The translations under genes were made by a program, and so were the position numbers. A model generated the notes under the pieces. The model had not been told where the DNA came from. It saw only the letters and a list, made by a program, of their open reading frames with translations, and made no database searches. DNA of 64,000 nt from Nitrososphaerota archaeon (GTDB lineage Archaea > Thermoproteota > Nitrososphaeria > Nitrososphaerales > Nitrosopumilaceae): the NCBI GenBank assembly GCA_028866895.1, contig JAGWHF010000002.1, positions 1-64,000 on the forward strand. The letters are read 5' to 3'. Positions 17,010 through 25,769 of this stretch are shown in pieces; the stretch's first letter is position 1; the number at the start of each line of letters is the position of its first letter.

Positions 17010-17459
17010 TCAGGTCCGTTTCAAATAATGCAGTGATCCTGCAAGCATCGCGGAGTAATAGTCAAGCATTAGGCGGATGTACTCATCTGTCGACTTTACT
17101 GCAGCTATCTGGTTCTGTAGGGATGTCCTCTGCACATTGTTTGCCATCTCTATCTGGCTAAGGACCATGCTTGTGGCAGCCCTGGAGTAGTTCCCAAAAG
17201 CTTGGAGTGTTTTCTGGCTGACCCCGAGTTTCGAGAGAATCTCGTTTTCTGCGATATAACATGCGCCAAAAAGATCCTGTGCTGAGTGTAGGACCTCGGT
17301 GTAAAAATTGGAATACAACTCCATGTTCACAGGCAGCAGAGACTCCATCTTCTCAATTATGCTATTGGCACTTGAATGAATAATGTCGCATACTGATATG
17401 GTGTCTTCCTGAGTGCCGGAGCCGGCACTCCTTGCCACTATTGGCTTCTTCTGTGACAT
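17010..17459 (-). CDS. Phasin-like protein
   Basis: 149 aa, all-helical and amphipathic, with no membrane segment or enzyme motif. The central and C-terminal parts (ENEILSKLGVSQKTLQAF, AATSMVLSQIEMANNVQR) resemble phasin proteins that coat PHA granules. It is divergent to phaE (171 bp spacer) and so probably shares a control region with it. The phasin call rests on size, composition and position rather than a clear signature. Confidence 0.6.
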   Translation of the reverse strand: MSQKKPIVARSAGSGTQEDTISVCDIIHSSANSIIEKMESLLPVNMELYSNFYTEVLHSAQDLFGACYIAENEILSKLGVSQKTLQAFGNYSRAATSMVLSQIEMANNVQRTSLQNQIAAVKSTDEYIRLMLDYYSAMLAGSLHYLKRT

Positions 17460-17593
17460 CCAGACTAAATAATACGAGGTTTCTTTTAACGATTTGTGAA
17501 AAAATCAGGGATGGGGGTGGGACATACACGCGCCAGCATACGGGGCAGCCCTCAGTTTCTCAGAAGGCTTGAAGCGGACAAATAATTGAGTAA

Positions 17594-17602
17594 TCTCTAT
17601 AA
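17594..17602 (+). promoter_or_regulatory. BoxA of phaEC
   Basis: TCTCTATAAG-type element centred about 30 bp upstream of the phaE ATG at 17630. The spacing would place the transcript start a few bases before the ATG, giving a nearly leaderless mRNA. Confidence 0.45.
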
Positions 17603-17629
17603 GATGTTAATACTATCAAAATACACCTC

Positions 17630-18214
17630 ATGGATTCGAGTGGAGATTATAAAAAATCGCTGGATTATTACAAGCATGTCTCATTATTCTGGACCGACCT
17701 GCTATCGCTCATGTCAAGCAGGCCTCAGATGCTCACGTCTACAGGTCCGTTCAGAAAACTTGGAGTCAACGCAAAGCTTGCCAGTGCGGAAATGATAGGG
17801 GTCAACCAACACCTGGTGGAATTCAACAACCATCTTCTTGAATACTATAAACAGCTCATGGATACTTGGAATGAGGCACAAAAACAATTCGGAAAGAAGG
17901 TACCGGAGATCCCGACTGATACGGAGCATCTTGATTCCACAAAACGCATCTGGATAGACATATTTGAAAACTATTTTACCAGGCTCTTTGACTCGCCTGA
18001 CTTTGCAGAGAACTTTGGAAAACTTGTTTCAAGCGAACTTGAGCTTGCCAAGCACTGGAACAACATTTCCTCCATTGTGCTTGAATCTGCCAACCTGCCG
18101 ACCAAGAAGGAGATTGACGAACTGTACAAAGAATTACACTTGTTGCGAAAAAGAGTTGCCAAACTCGAAAAAATATCAGGCATGTCAGGTAATGGGAATG
18201 GAAAGCGAGCTTAG
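17630..18214 (+). CDS. phaE: PHA synthase subunit PhaE (class III)
   Basis: 194 aa, helical, no catalytic motif. Landmarks of PhaE are present: a W-x-x-I/F region (FWTDLLSLM), the segment WIDIFENYFTRLFDSPDFAE, and a C-terminal coiled coil after LPTKKEIDELYKELHLLR, where PhaE proteins end with a typical P-(T/S)-(R/K)-x-(E/D)-(V/I)-D helix. PhaE activates PhaC in class III synthases and holds it on the granule. It is shorter than the 300-370 aa of purple bacteria, as in haloarchaea. phaC starts 23 bp before its stop, so the two are translationally coupled. Confidence 0.9.
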   Translation: MDSSGDYKKSLDYYKHVSLFWTDLLSLMSSRPQMLTSTGPFRKLGVNAKLASAEMIGVNQHLVEFNNHLLEYYKQLMDTWNEAQKQFGKKVPEIPTDTEHLDSTKRIWIDIFENYFTRLFDSPDFAENFGKLVSSELELAKHWNNISSIVLESANLPTKKEIDELYKELHLLRKRVAKLEKISGMSGNGNGKRA

Positions 18215-19268
18215 GATAGATCCGCGCATAATTGAAGAATTCCTCCAGCTGAACAAGAATATTCTGGAGGCTCCGAAACTTGTGGCTGCACCTGACGAGA
18301 TAAACCTTGAGATGAGTCCTTATGATGTTGTATACACTGAAGGAAAGATGCGGCTTCTTCACTTCAACTCTAACAGCAAGAGGCAGGCAAGGACACCCCT
18401 GTTGATAGCCTACGCGGTGATAAACAGGTACCATATACTTGACATCCACCCTCAAAAAAGCTGGGTGAGAAACCTGATGGATCAGGGGCTTGACGTCTAC
18501 ATGATAGACTGGGGAACCCCCTCTGAGATGGACAGGTACCTTGGCTTTGACGACTATGTGAACACTTACATGGAGAACTGCGTAAACTTTGTTTCAAACG
18601 AATCCTCGGTGGAAAAGGTCACGTTGCAGGGATACTGCACGGGGGGAACACTGGCAGCCGTTTATGCCTCCCTCCACCCGGAAAAGATACGGAACTTGGT
18701 CTTGACCGCACCCGTAATTGATGGAAGCAAGGATCATTCGGTAGTTGCGAACCTTGCAAAGCACATAGATGTGGACAAGATGGTTGACGTCATAGGTAAC
18801 GTACCGCCGGAGTTCATGTACTATGTCTTCTCAATCCTGAAGCCGTTCGAGCAGGGCTTTGAAAAATACGTCCAATTCTTCAAAAACATACACAACAAAG
18901 ATTATGTTGAAAACTTTATCCGCGTGGAAAAATGGCTGAGCGAAACCCCGCCTATTCCGGGGGAGCTCTTCCGGGAGTGGATAAAAAACGTCTATCAGGA
19001 AAATCTATTGATAAGGAACAAGATGGTTGTTTCCGGCAGGACTGTCAACCTAAGGGATATCTCCATGCCTGTCTTTACCCAGGTGGCGGTGGGTGACCAC
19101 CTTGTATCTCCTGAATGTAGCATGCCTATACACTATTCCGTTTCAAGTGAGGACAAGATGCTCCGGATATATGCGACAGGCCACGTGGGAATGATAGCAA
19201 GCTCCTTTTCCCAGAAAAAAGTGCTGCCAGAACTCGGCGAATGGATAAAAAATAGATCAGAAAAATAA
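18192..19268 (+). CDS. phaC: PHA synthase catalytic subunit PhaC (class III)
   Basis: 358 aa from ATG at 18192; the open frame upstream lies inside phaE in another frame and is not used. Catalytic Cys149 sits in the lipase-like box GYCTGG, Asp302 in VGDHLVSP and His331 in ATGHVGM. With this start the triad falls on the same numbers (149, 302, 331) as in the well studied Allochromatium vinosum enzyme, which supports the start. The enzyme polymerises 3-hydroxyacyl-CoA, most likely 3-hydroxybutyryl-CoA, into storage polyester at the granule surface. Thaumarchaea can make that precursor in the 3-hydroxypropionate/4-hydroxybutyrate cycle (family knowledge). Confidence 0.95.
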   Translation: MGMESELRIDPRIIEEFLQLNKNILEAPKLVAAPDEINLEMSPYDVVYTEGKMRLLHFNSNSKRQARTPLLIAYAVINRYHILDIHPQKSWVRNLMDQGLDVYMIDWGTPSEMDRYLGFDDYVNTYMENCVNFVSNESSVEKVTLQGYCTGGTLAAVYASLHPEKIRNLVLTAPVIDGSKDHSVVANLAKHIDVDKMVDVIGNVPPEFMYYVFSILKPFEQGFEKYVQFFKNIHNKDYVENFIRVEKWLSETPPIPGELFREWIKNVYQENLLIRNKMVVSGRTVNLRDISMPVFTQVAVGDHLVSPECSMPIHYSVSSEDKMLRIYATGHVGMIASSFSQKKVLPELGEWIKNRSEK

Positions 19269-19285
19269 AACATGTGGGGCTGGGT

Positions 19286-19702
19286 TTAGTTTCTACCCGG
19301 AGTCCATGACGAGAACCATGACTGAAGTATGTTCGCATTCATGTCTGCAAACGCCCTTGTATTCTCGTTGAATGTCTTGATGTTCTGCCTCACCGCATCA
19401 ATTGCGGCAAGCATTGCCTTGCTCTGGACCGTAGTTGTCTTTACCATCTCCTCCGTGGCATCATTTACAGCTTTGAGGTATGATGGAGGTACGTTGGTTG
19501 CGAGTCCTGTTCTTGCCGCATATTCCTGCTGCATGGAGATTGTATTCTCGATCGAGTTCTTACATGCGGTGGCACATTCCTGATGCAGGTTGGTGACTGC
19601 CTGCAGGTACTGTGCGACGTTTTTCTCAGTCTCATCAAAACACCTGTCGACATTCTGTTTGTAGATTGCAAATACTTCCTTTGTTTCTGTTGCCTTGCTC
19701 AT
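19286..19702 (-). CDS. phaP: Phasin-like protein
   Basis: 138 aa, helical, starting MSKATETKEVFAIYKQNVDR. The pattern of amphipathic helices without cysteines in the core and with many Ala, Gln and Asn (NENTRAFADMNANILQSW) fits granule-coating phasins. Its start overlaps the stop of the AbrB-domain gene (ATGA), so the two form an operon, as in the haloarchaeal phaR-phaP pair. It converges with phaC with only 17 bp between stops. Confidence 0.75.
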   Translation of the reverse strand: MSKATETKEVFAIYKQNVDRCFDETEKNVAQYLQAVTNLHQECATACKNSIENTISMQQEYAARTGLATNVPPSYLKAVNDATEEMVKTTTVQSKAMLAAIDAVRQNIKTFNENTRAFADMNANILQSWFSSWTPGRN

Positions 19703-20118
19703 TATTTCACCTCCTCCTTTGGTTTTTTTCTTTCAACTGGAATAACAATCACTTGGACCAGATCCTCCTCCCTTATGTTCAGGGCCTCGCGTTCTGCCTC
19801 GGGTATTGATATGCGGCCGTTGCTCCCGACCGACGTCTTGAAGGTTCCCCACGAAAGAAGCGATGGTAGAAACTGGGCGGGATTGAATAGGTTGAAGATT
19901 CCGCCGGGATTCATTCCTGACATGTTCTGGACAAACTCGGATTGGGCCTTTTGGGTTTTTGACGATATGTCCTTCAAAGTATCCATCGGATTGGTCTGGT
20001 TGTTCTTGCTCATCATCTCTCCAAACGTCCTCATGAAATCCATCTGCGCCTTGCCGCTCCTCTGAATCCACTCGCGGAAGATTTCTGTAGGATCGTATTG
20101 GTTGTTATTGCCAGTCAT
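19702..20118 (-). CDS. Phasin-like protein fused to AbrB/SpoVT DNA-binding domain (PhaR-like)
   Basis: 138 aa. The first 85 residues are helical and phasin-like (IFREWIQRSGKAQMDFMRTF). Residues about 92-130 are a swapped-hairpin AbrB domain (TSVGSNGRISIPEAEREA, then IREEDLVQVIVI). Haloarchaea carry an AbrB-type regulator, PhaR, beside phaP, which represses its own operon; here the granule-binding and DNA-binding parts appear in one chain. This suggests a sensor that leaves DNA when granules form. An inverted repeat covers its start codon (20118-20134), and a TATA box lies 27 bp upstream. Confidence 0.8.
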   Translation of the reverse strand: MTGNNNQYDPTEIFREWIQRSGKAQMDFMRTFGEMMSKNNQTNPMDTLKDISSKTQKAQSEFVQNMSGMNPGGIFNLFNPAQFLPSLLSWGTFKTSVGSNGRISIPEAEREALNIREEDLVQVIVIPVERKKPKEEVK

Positions 20119-20134
20119 TGGTATTAATTACCAA
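20118..20134. promoter_or_regulatory. Inverted repeat over the start of the AbrB-phasin gene (probable operator)
   Basis: Arms TTGGTA and TACCAA separated by 5 bp, beginning at the first base of the start codon. With the TATA element at 20141-20150 the repeat covers the predicted transcription start, a position where a bound dimer would block initiation. AbrB-type proteins often control their own genes, so autoregulation is the simplest reading. Confidence 0.5.
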
Positions 20135-20140
20135 CAACAG

Positions 20141-20150
20141 TATTTAATCT
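20141..20150 (-). promoter_or_regulatory. BoxA of the AbrB-phasin operon
   Basis: AGATTAAATA on the minus strand, centred 27 bp before the ATG at 20118. The spacing predicts a leaderless transcript. Confidence 0.6.
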
Positions 20151-20953
20151 TATGGGCTTTCCGCCACTACCAGCCTGGAATTGAGAAATTCCAGCACAAA
20201 TTTTGAGAAAATGGCCGGGTTCTCTACATGCGGAAGGTGCCCTTGCCCTTCTAGCGGGAGGAAGGTGCAGTCTTTTATCCTGCCCGCGAACGCTCCTGCA
20301 TGGATTATGGGTATGACTTTGTCCTGTCTTCCCCATACAAGCAGAGTTGGCACCTTTATCCTTTGCAATGTAGCCTCGATGGAGGAGTTCTTGATTCCAA
20401 GAACGGATGACATGAACGCCAGCTTGGCATTTGGCATGGACATCCTCTTAACAAAGTCAGCAACGGCAGACTCTTCTACTGGGCTGGCGTTTGTCATCAT
20501 CTCGAGGGCCTCCCTTGCAGAGAGGCTGTTGGGGTAAAGGGCTGCCATCATGTATGCCTCGACGGCCTTTGTCGTTGACTTCATGGCACCAGATGGGGCC
20601 ACAAGCACGAGTCTCTCAACTGATGGGTCATTGCCTGCACACTCGGCTGCGATCTGTCCTCCCATTGAGGTCCCTACCAATACGACCTTTGTCAGTCCAA
20701 GTTTCTTGATAAATGCAGTGAGAAACCTTGCAAAAAAGTCCACAGTGTAATCCTCGGAAGGCTTGTCGCTATATCCAAATCCGATAAGATCGATGGCTAT
20801 TACCCTGTACTTCTGGCTCAGATTTGGGATAACTCCGAGCCATCTTTCGGCCGATCCTCCGAGGCCGTGGACCAGCAAGACCGACCTTTCAGAAGTTCCC
20901 TCCTCCAAGTATCGTATCTTGTTACCCCAGATCTCTGCAAACCTTGTTTGCAA
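20150..20953 (-). CDS. Alpha/beta hydrolase (PHA-locus paralogue 2)
   Basis: 267 aa from a TTG start that lies about 27 bp after a TTTAACA BoxA-like element. HGLGG at 29-33, nucleophile Ser96 in GTSMGG, Asp211 in GRQDKVIP and His239 in GQGHLPHVE. It matches the hydrolase at 16088 over its full length, down to shared phrases such as RIRYLEEG/KIRYLEEG and AERW, so the pair arose by duplication. The two genes bracket the PHA synthase and phasin genes; polymer or oligomer mobilisation is a reasonable but unproved role. Confidence 0.85.
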   Translation of the reverse strand: MQTRFAEIWGNKIRYLEEGTSERSVLLVHGLGGSAERWLGVIPNLSQKYRVIAIDLIGFGYSDKPSEDYTVDFFARFLTAFIKKLGLTKVVLVGTSMGGQIAAECAGNDPSVERLVLVAPSGAMKSTTKAVEAYMMAALYPNSLSAREALEMMTNASPVEESAVADFVKRMSMPNAKLAFMSSVLGIKNSSIEATLQRIKVPTLLVWGRQDKVIPIIHAGAFAGRIKDCTFLPLEGQGHLPHVENPAIFSKFVLEFLNSRLVVAESP

Positions 20954-21118
20954 CTTGAATTTACGAAATAGGCATGAATGTTAAATCTTTTTCGTTGACG
21001 TCGTTGGACATTTGGTAAGCTGAATTTGGTCTTCTGGGCAGGCATCCTCGGTGTGGGTGTGAGTTTTCAAAGATACTGCAGAACAGGGTGATCGGCATAC
21101 CGGGGGAAATGGCGCCTA

Positions 21119-22222
21119 TTATGAGATGGCATGCCCGTTCTTTGCAAGGGCTTCGCTCGCATCGTTCTCTCCCATGCTTATAAGCTCCTTGATCGTCGCG
21201 ATCGAAAAGTCGGCATCCTCGAAGAGGAAGTGCTGATGCTCGTGCCGCTGTATCTTCACTACTTGGTCTATGACCGCCCCGCGTTCAGAAGCAAGCTTGT
21301 GGTATTCCTGCTCCACCTTTGCAAACTTTTCTTTGGATTTTTCGTCCAGGGTACCTGATTTGAGGATTTCATGCATTTCCCGTATAAGCTTCAAGTAGCG
21401 CGTAACTATCCTTGACATGTGCACGGAATGTTCTGTCTTGTCGGCATACATGATGTCCCTTGCCCTGTGCCACACTTCGAACATGTTGTTTGGGATCTCC
21501 GTCTGGGTTTTCGGAAAGAGATCGACAACAAACGCCTTCTTGTCGAGCTTCGGAGACGCGTTTATCAGTTCGCGCAGTGGAGTATTGCTAAGGAGAGTCC
21601 CGTCCCAGAGGTACTTGCCGTTTTTAAGGGTCCATGATATCCCGTAAAACGGGTAGCCCGCACTTGCAAGGACATTGTCGGCCTCTATCCTGTCGTACTT
21701 GCTATCGAAAATGGACGGCTTGGCATTTTGCACGTCAGTTGACGTGACTATGAGTCTCGGTCTCCGAGGATTGCGGATGTTCTCGAAATCCACGTATTGC
21801 TCGAGGGTGTTCTTGAGAGGTGATATATCATAAAAGTACTGCCACAGATACGGGGCAAAATAGTCTGCACTTGGGTAGAACCATTTTGGAAAGAAGACCT
21901 TAGGGTTGCCAAAGATGGCTGAATTGGTTGCAGCAAAGTATGGGCGTATCTGGTCGGGAAGGCCAGGCGGGGTAATTCCCTCTGCAATGTCGAGCCAAAA
22001 CTCCTCCAGTGCGATTGCAGGCTCGTCGCTCCTGCTTCCGACTATTATGGATGCATTGACTGCCCCTATGGACGTGCCGGCAATTATGTCGAACTTGACA
22101 CCATGCTTGTGCAATGCCTTGTAAACCCCGCACTCATAAGCCCCAAGTGATCCACCGCCCTGAAGGACAAGCACCGTCTCAAAATTCAACTCGTTTTTTT
22201 CACGCGACGACAAGGACTGCAT
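21119..22222 (-). CDS. Patatin-like phospholipase/PHA depolymerase
   Basis: 367 aa. Patatin hallmarks: glycine-rich oxyanion loop QGGGSLGAYE (21-30), nucleophile Ser51 in GTSIGAVNAS, and Asp207 in WDGTLLSNTP, giving the Ser-Asp dyad. The C-terminal third (HMSRIVTRYLKLIREMHEIL) resembles the DUF3734 extension seen in patatins often encoded beside PHA genes. The substrate may be membrane lipid esters, which would be odd in an archaeon with ether lipids, or the polyester itself; the latter fits the location. It is divergent to the aldehyde dehydrogenase gene. Confidence 0.85.
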   Translation of the reverse strand: MQSLSSREKNELNFETVLVLQGGGSLGAYECGVYKALHKHGVKFDIIAGTSIGAVNASIIVGSRSDEPAIALEEFWLDIAEGITPPGLPDQIRPYFAATNSAIFGNPKVFFPKWFYPSADYFAPYLWQYFYDISPLKNTLEQYVDFENIRNPRRPRLIVTSTDVQNAKPSIFDSKYDRIEADNVLASAGYPFYGISWTLKNGKYLWDGTLLSNTPLRELINASPKLDKKAFVVDLFPKTQTEIPNNMFEVWHRARDIMYADKTEHSVHMSRIVTRYLKLIREMHEILKSGTLDEKSKEKFAKVEQEYHKLASERGAVIDQVVKIQRHEHQHFLFEDADFSIATIKELISMGENDASEALAKNGHAIS

Positions 22223-22325
22223 CCATTAATGGTCACCCTTCAAAATATTAAAAGCTTCGAGATTGCAAATTAAACTATTGCACCATTTAGACTTGATTAA
22301 ATAGGACGATTTCCCATATGTCTCC

Positions 22326-23711
22326 ATGACAATTACCACAATAAACCCGGCTACCGGGGAGGCCCTTGCAACATATGAGGTGATAAAAAAGGACGAACTG
22401 GCAAGGAAGGTCGAGAAGGCCAAGAAGGCCTTCTTCGAATGGAGAAAGGATATCAAGACAAGGTCGGACATGCTCAACATCTTTGCAGGAGTTCTCCGGA
22501 AGAACAAGCAGCAACTCGCCATTACGGCAACAAGGGAGATGGGTAAGGCACTCAAGGAATCCCTGTCGGAAGTAGAAAAGTGTGCCTGGGTCATGGAGTT
22601 TTATGCCGACAACGGGGCCACCTTCCTGCACGACGAGTCCATAAACACCGACGCAAGAAAGAGCTTCATTTCGTTCGAACCGCTCGGCGTGGTTGGCAGC
22701 ATAATGCCTTGGAACTTTCCCTACTGGCAGGCCCTGCGGTTTGCGGCCCCTTCGCTCATGGCGGGAAACACGGTAGTCCTAAAACCTGCAAGCGCGACCA
22801 TGCAGTGCGGCATCGAGATTGAAAACATGTTCCAAAAGGCGGGGATTCCAGACGGGGTATTCCAGACCTCCATCGCTGACTCGTCAATGGCCGAGCAACT
22901 GATCGATTACGTGGATGCGGTCACATTCACGGGTAGCAATGTGGCTGGCTCTAGGGTCGCCCAGCGTGCTACATCCAAGGTGAAAAAATGCGTCCTTGAG
23001 CTTGGAGGCAGCGACCCGTTCATTGTATGCCGCGATGCCGATGTCGAGAAGGCCTCATCCGGCGCTGTCAAGGGTCGTTTCATCAACTGCGGACAGAGCT
23101 GCATAGCATCAAAGAGGTTCTTTGTCACAAAAAACCTTGCCAAGGAGTTCACGGAAAAATTTGTCCAAAAGGCGGAAAATTTGAAGGTGGGCGACCCCAT
23201 GTTGGAAGAAACGGATATGGGACCCTTGGTAAACGTGGCGGGTCTAGAAAAGATTGAAGAACTCGTCAAGGATGCTGTAGGCAAGGGCGCCGAGATCCTG
23301 ACTGGCGGAAAGAGGATTGGAACAAAGGGGTACTTTTACGCCCCGACCATAATAGGGAAGGTGGATCACGGCATGCGCATTGCTCAGGAGGAGGCATTTG
23401 GGCCGGTAGCGCCGATAACTGTGGTGGAGGACGAGATTGAAGCAGTACGCCTCGCAAACGAGTCACAGTACGGCCTTGGGGGCAGCATATGGACCAAGGA
23501 CCTTGACAAGGCAGATAAACTCTCAAGGATGGTGGAATCGGGCATAATCACGGTGAACAATGTTGTCATATCAGATCCGAGGATACCATTTGGGGGAGTA
23601 AAGCAAAGCGGATTTGGGCGCGAGCTCTCACGGTACGGCATGCTTGAGTTTGTCAACATAAAGTCTGTCAGGTTTTACGACGAACTGGTCGTACACCACC
23701 ACGTAGAATGA
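22326..23711 (+). CDS. NAD(P)-dependent aldehyde dehydrogenase, succinate-semialdehyde type
   Basis: 461 aa, usual length for the GabD/YneI group. Catalytic Cys259 in GQSCIASKR, general base Glu225 in LELGGSDP, and Asn130 in MPWNFPYW are all present; FTGSNVAGSR is the cofactor-binding segment. Likely substrates are succinate semialdehyde or another short semialdehyde. In thaumarchaea a member of this superfamily has been proposed to act as CoA-dependent reductase for malonyl/succinyl-CoA in the carbon-fixation cycle, so a reductive role is possible. A TATA-like GATTAAATAG sits about 30 bp upstream of the ATG. Confidence 0.88.
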   Translation: MTITTINPATGEALATYEVIKKDELARKVEKAKKAFFEWRKDIKTRSDMLNIFAGVLRKNKQQLAITATREMGKALKESLSEVEKCAWVMEFYADNGATFLHDESINTDARKSFISFEPLGVVGSIMPWNFPYWQALRFAAPSLMAGNTVVLKPASATMQCGIEIENMFQKAGIPDGVFQTSIADSSMAEQLIDYVDAVTFTGSNVAGSRVAQRATSKVKKCVLELGGSDPFIVCRDADVEKASSGAVKGRFINCGQSCIASKRFFVTKNLAKEFTEKFVQKAENLKVGDPMLEETDMGPLVNVAGLEKIEELVKDAVGKGAEILTGGKRIGTKGYFYAPTIIGKVDHGMRIAQEEAFGPVAPITVVEDEIEAVRLANESQYGLGGSIWTKDLDKADKLSRMVESGIITVNNVVISDPRIPFGGVKQSGFGRELSRYGMLEFVNIKSVRFYDELVVHHHVE

Positions 23712-23786
23712 GCGTATCGGGGTTCTCTTTTGTTACGACTTGCATGATCATACAAACTGGGCATATATCCTTGGCAGGAGGAAAGC

Positions 23787-23867
23787 ATGCGGGTCACGAT
23801 GGCACTGATGCCTAACATGCTATTGTATCAGGGACCGGAGCACGTCGTTGTGACGAATGCGTTGTAA
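23787..23867 (+). other. 26-codon mini-ORF with ribosome site and TATA element
   Basis: ATG at 23787 is preceded by GGAGG six bases upstream and by ATATAT centred 22 bp upstream. The peptide would read MRVTMALMPNMLLYQGPEHV and six more residues. It lies in the 268-bp spacer before the RHH regulator. It could be a leader peptide, a tiny protein or chance; no more can be said. Confidence 0.25.
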
Positions 23868-23979
23868 AGGCAAGGCGTGGGGCGTGCGTGATTTCAAGCT
23901 TGGCATGAGGATGGGACGGTTAAAAGATGGCTGTCAAAACCAGCAACATTAATCAGTATGGAAGGAGCAGAACTGGGCA

Positions 23980-24537
23980 ATGGATTATGAAACCGTTGGA
24001 GAGAAGAACAAGACTGTCACATTCAGAATCGATAAAGAGGTCCTCGACAAGATAAAATCACACGCGGCATTCGAGCGTATAACGCTGAACGCGCTTGTAA
24101 ACCAGCTTCTCACTCACGCAGTAGACTGGGATCTTGTGGCGGCAAAATCTGGTTGGGTTCCGATATCAAAGGAGATGCTCATTGCTTGGTTTGACAGACT
24201 GGATGACAAAGTAATCCAGAGCATAGCGGAGGAGAAAGGGAGGATGATATCAAGGGACATGCTCTATGCCATGAAGGGAAAATACGATATATGGCAGTGG
24301 ATCTCAGTGCTGCGAGGCAGGGCAAAGGCTGCGGGATTCAGCTTTACACAGCTTGAGGACAAGAATGATCTAAAGTTCATCATGCGTCATGATATGGGAT
24401 TAAAGTGGTCCAAACACTTCAAGGCCTTCTACGAGGCGGCCTTCAAGGAGCTTGGATGTACGGTGAAATTCGACCTTACTGAAAATACGATTGTCTACAA
24501 ACTCGACAAGAAATACGCGCACAACGAGGACACGTGA
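23980..24537 (+). CDS. Ribbon-helix-helix regulator with C-terminal sensor-like domain (paralogue 1)
   Basis: 185 aa. Residues 10-50 form an RHH DNA-binding domain (KTVTFRIDKEVLDKIKSHA, then ITLNALVNQLLTHAV). The remaining 130 residues form a separate domain with phrases such as LYAMKGKYDIWQWISVLRGR and FIMRHDMGLKWSKHFKAFYE. The same two-part plan occurs at 56270 (HDIGKNWSTYHKTI at the matching place), so this is a small family. It ends 16 bp before malic enzyme and probably shares its mRNA; ligand-dependent control of that gene is an inference. Confidence 0.75.
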   Translation: MDYETVGEKNKTVTFRIDKEVLDKIKSHAAFERITLNALVNQLLTHAVDWDLVAAKSGWVPISKEMLIAWFDRLDDKVIQSIAEEKGRMISRDMLYAMKGKYDIWQWISVLRGRAKAAGFSFTQLEDKNDLKFIMRHDMGLKWSKHFKAFYEAAFKELGCTVKFDLTENTIVYKLDKKYAHNEDT

Positions 24538-24553
24538 GGTAGGGGGATGGATA

Positions 24554-25720
24554 ATGACGGTTGACAAAAATGCAAGGGAGGCAATCAGACTGCACGAGAA
24601 GCTCAAGGGCAAGATAATGGTAACGGGGAGGATGTCAAAGCTGAGGCCAAGCGAAATCAAACTGATATACACGCCGGGAGTGGCTGCTGTCTGCGAGGAG
24701 ATATATCACCACCCAGAAAAGAAGTACACGCTCACCTCCAAGGGAAACAATGTTGCCATTGTCACTGACGGGACAAGAATACTCGGACTGGGTAATATAG
24801 GACCATATGCGGCCATGCCGGTGATGGAGGGGAAGGCTGTCCTGTACCATGAGTTCGGCGGCGTGAGCGCCTTTCCAATCTGTGTGGATACCACAAAGAA
24901 GGAGGAGATTATTTCAACAGTCAGGGCGATCGCCCCTGTCTTCGGAGCCATAAACCTGGAGGACATCGAGTCACCCAAGGTTCTCGAGATATCTGACGAG
25001 CTTACCAAGTCGCTTAACATTCCAGTTTTCCATGATGACAGGCATGGAACCTCGGTAGTGGTGCTCTCTGCACTTATGAACTCCCTGAAACTCGTAAAAA
25101 AGCATATCCCATCGGCACGCATTGTCATTGCAGGGGCAGGTTCTGCGGGTTTCGGTATATGCAACCTCCTAGTCGCGGCAGGGTGTAGGAACATCCTTGT
25201 CACAGACTCGGACGGGATAATCTACAAGGGACGGCGCGGGAACATGAACAAATACAAATCCCAGCTGGCAAAAATCACGAACCGACAAGGAAAAAAGGGG
25301 ATGCTACCTGACGCACTAGAGGGCGCTGATGTCTTCATAGGAGTCTCGGGAAAAAAGAATCTTGTAACTCCAAAAATGATACGAGGTATGGCACGGGATG
25401 CGATAATATTCGCATTGACAAACCCGGATCCGGAGGTAAGTCCATGTGTTGCAAAAGAGGCTGGCGCACGGATAATTGCCACGGGGAGTTACCTCTTTCC
25501 AAACAAGGTCAACAACGCGCTGGTGTTCCCACACCTGATGCGGGTAATACTGGACATGAAGATCAGGAAGATCACCATGAGCCTACTCCTTGCTACCGCG
25601 GCAGCAATCGCAAATACTGTTTCCAAAAGTGATCTGCATTATGACAACATAATGCCAGACATGTACGACAAGAAAATCCAGAAAAATATCGCCAAGGCCG
25701 TAGCAGATCTCAGGACATGA
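24554..25720 (+). CDS. Malic enzyme (NAD(P)-dependent, decarboxylating)
   Basis: 388 aa from ATG at 24554, close to the short prokaryotic malic enzyme length. Landmarks: YTPGVAAVCEEI, VTDGTRILGLGNIGP, PVMEGKAVLYHEF, PVFHDDRHGTSVV (the family usually has HDDQHGT), the Rossmann motif GAGSAGFGICNLL, and FALTNPDPEVSP. It converts malate to pyruvate and CO2 with reduction of NAD(P), supplying pyruvate and NADPH. No phosphotransacetylase domain is attached. It follows an RHH regulator in the same direction. Confidence 0.93.
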   Translation: MTVDKNAREAIRLHEKLKGKIMVTGRMSKLRPSEIKLIYTPGVAAVCEEIYHHPEKKYTLTSKGNNVAIVTDGTRILGLGNIGPYAAMPVMEGKAVLYHEFGGVSAFPICVDTTKKEEIISTVRAIAPVFGAINLEDIESPKVLEISDELTKSLNIPVFHDDRHGTSVVVLSALMNSLKLVKKHIPSARIVIAGAGSAGFGICNLLVAAGCRNILVTDSDGIIYKGRRGNMNKYKSQLAKITNRQGKKGMLPDALEGADVFIGVSGKKNLVTPKMIRGMARDAIIFALTNPDPEVSPCVAKEAGARIIATGSYLFPNKVNNALVFPHLMRVILDMKIRKITMSLLLATAAAIANTVSKSDLHYDNIMPDMYDKKIQKNIAKAVADLRT

Positions 25721-25769
25721 CGGGTGATATGAATCTGGCGTGGAAATGCCGTACCTCTTGCCACTGGTC

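Noticed and set aside
17964-18191. N-terminal extension of phaC
   Set aside because: This part lies within phaE in another frame and does not match PhaC; the start at 18192 puts the triad on the standard positions.
24707-24980. Possible loss of the catalytic Lys in malic enzyme
   Set aside because: The residue after LY is His where many enzymes have Lys, but the catalytic Lys by alignment with animal enzymes is the one in PVMEGKA, which is present.
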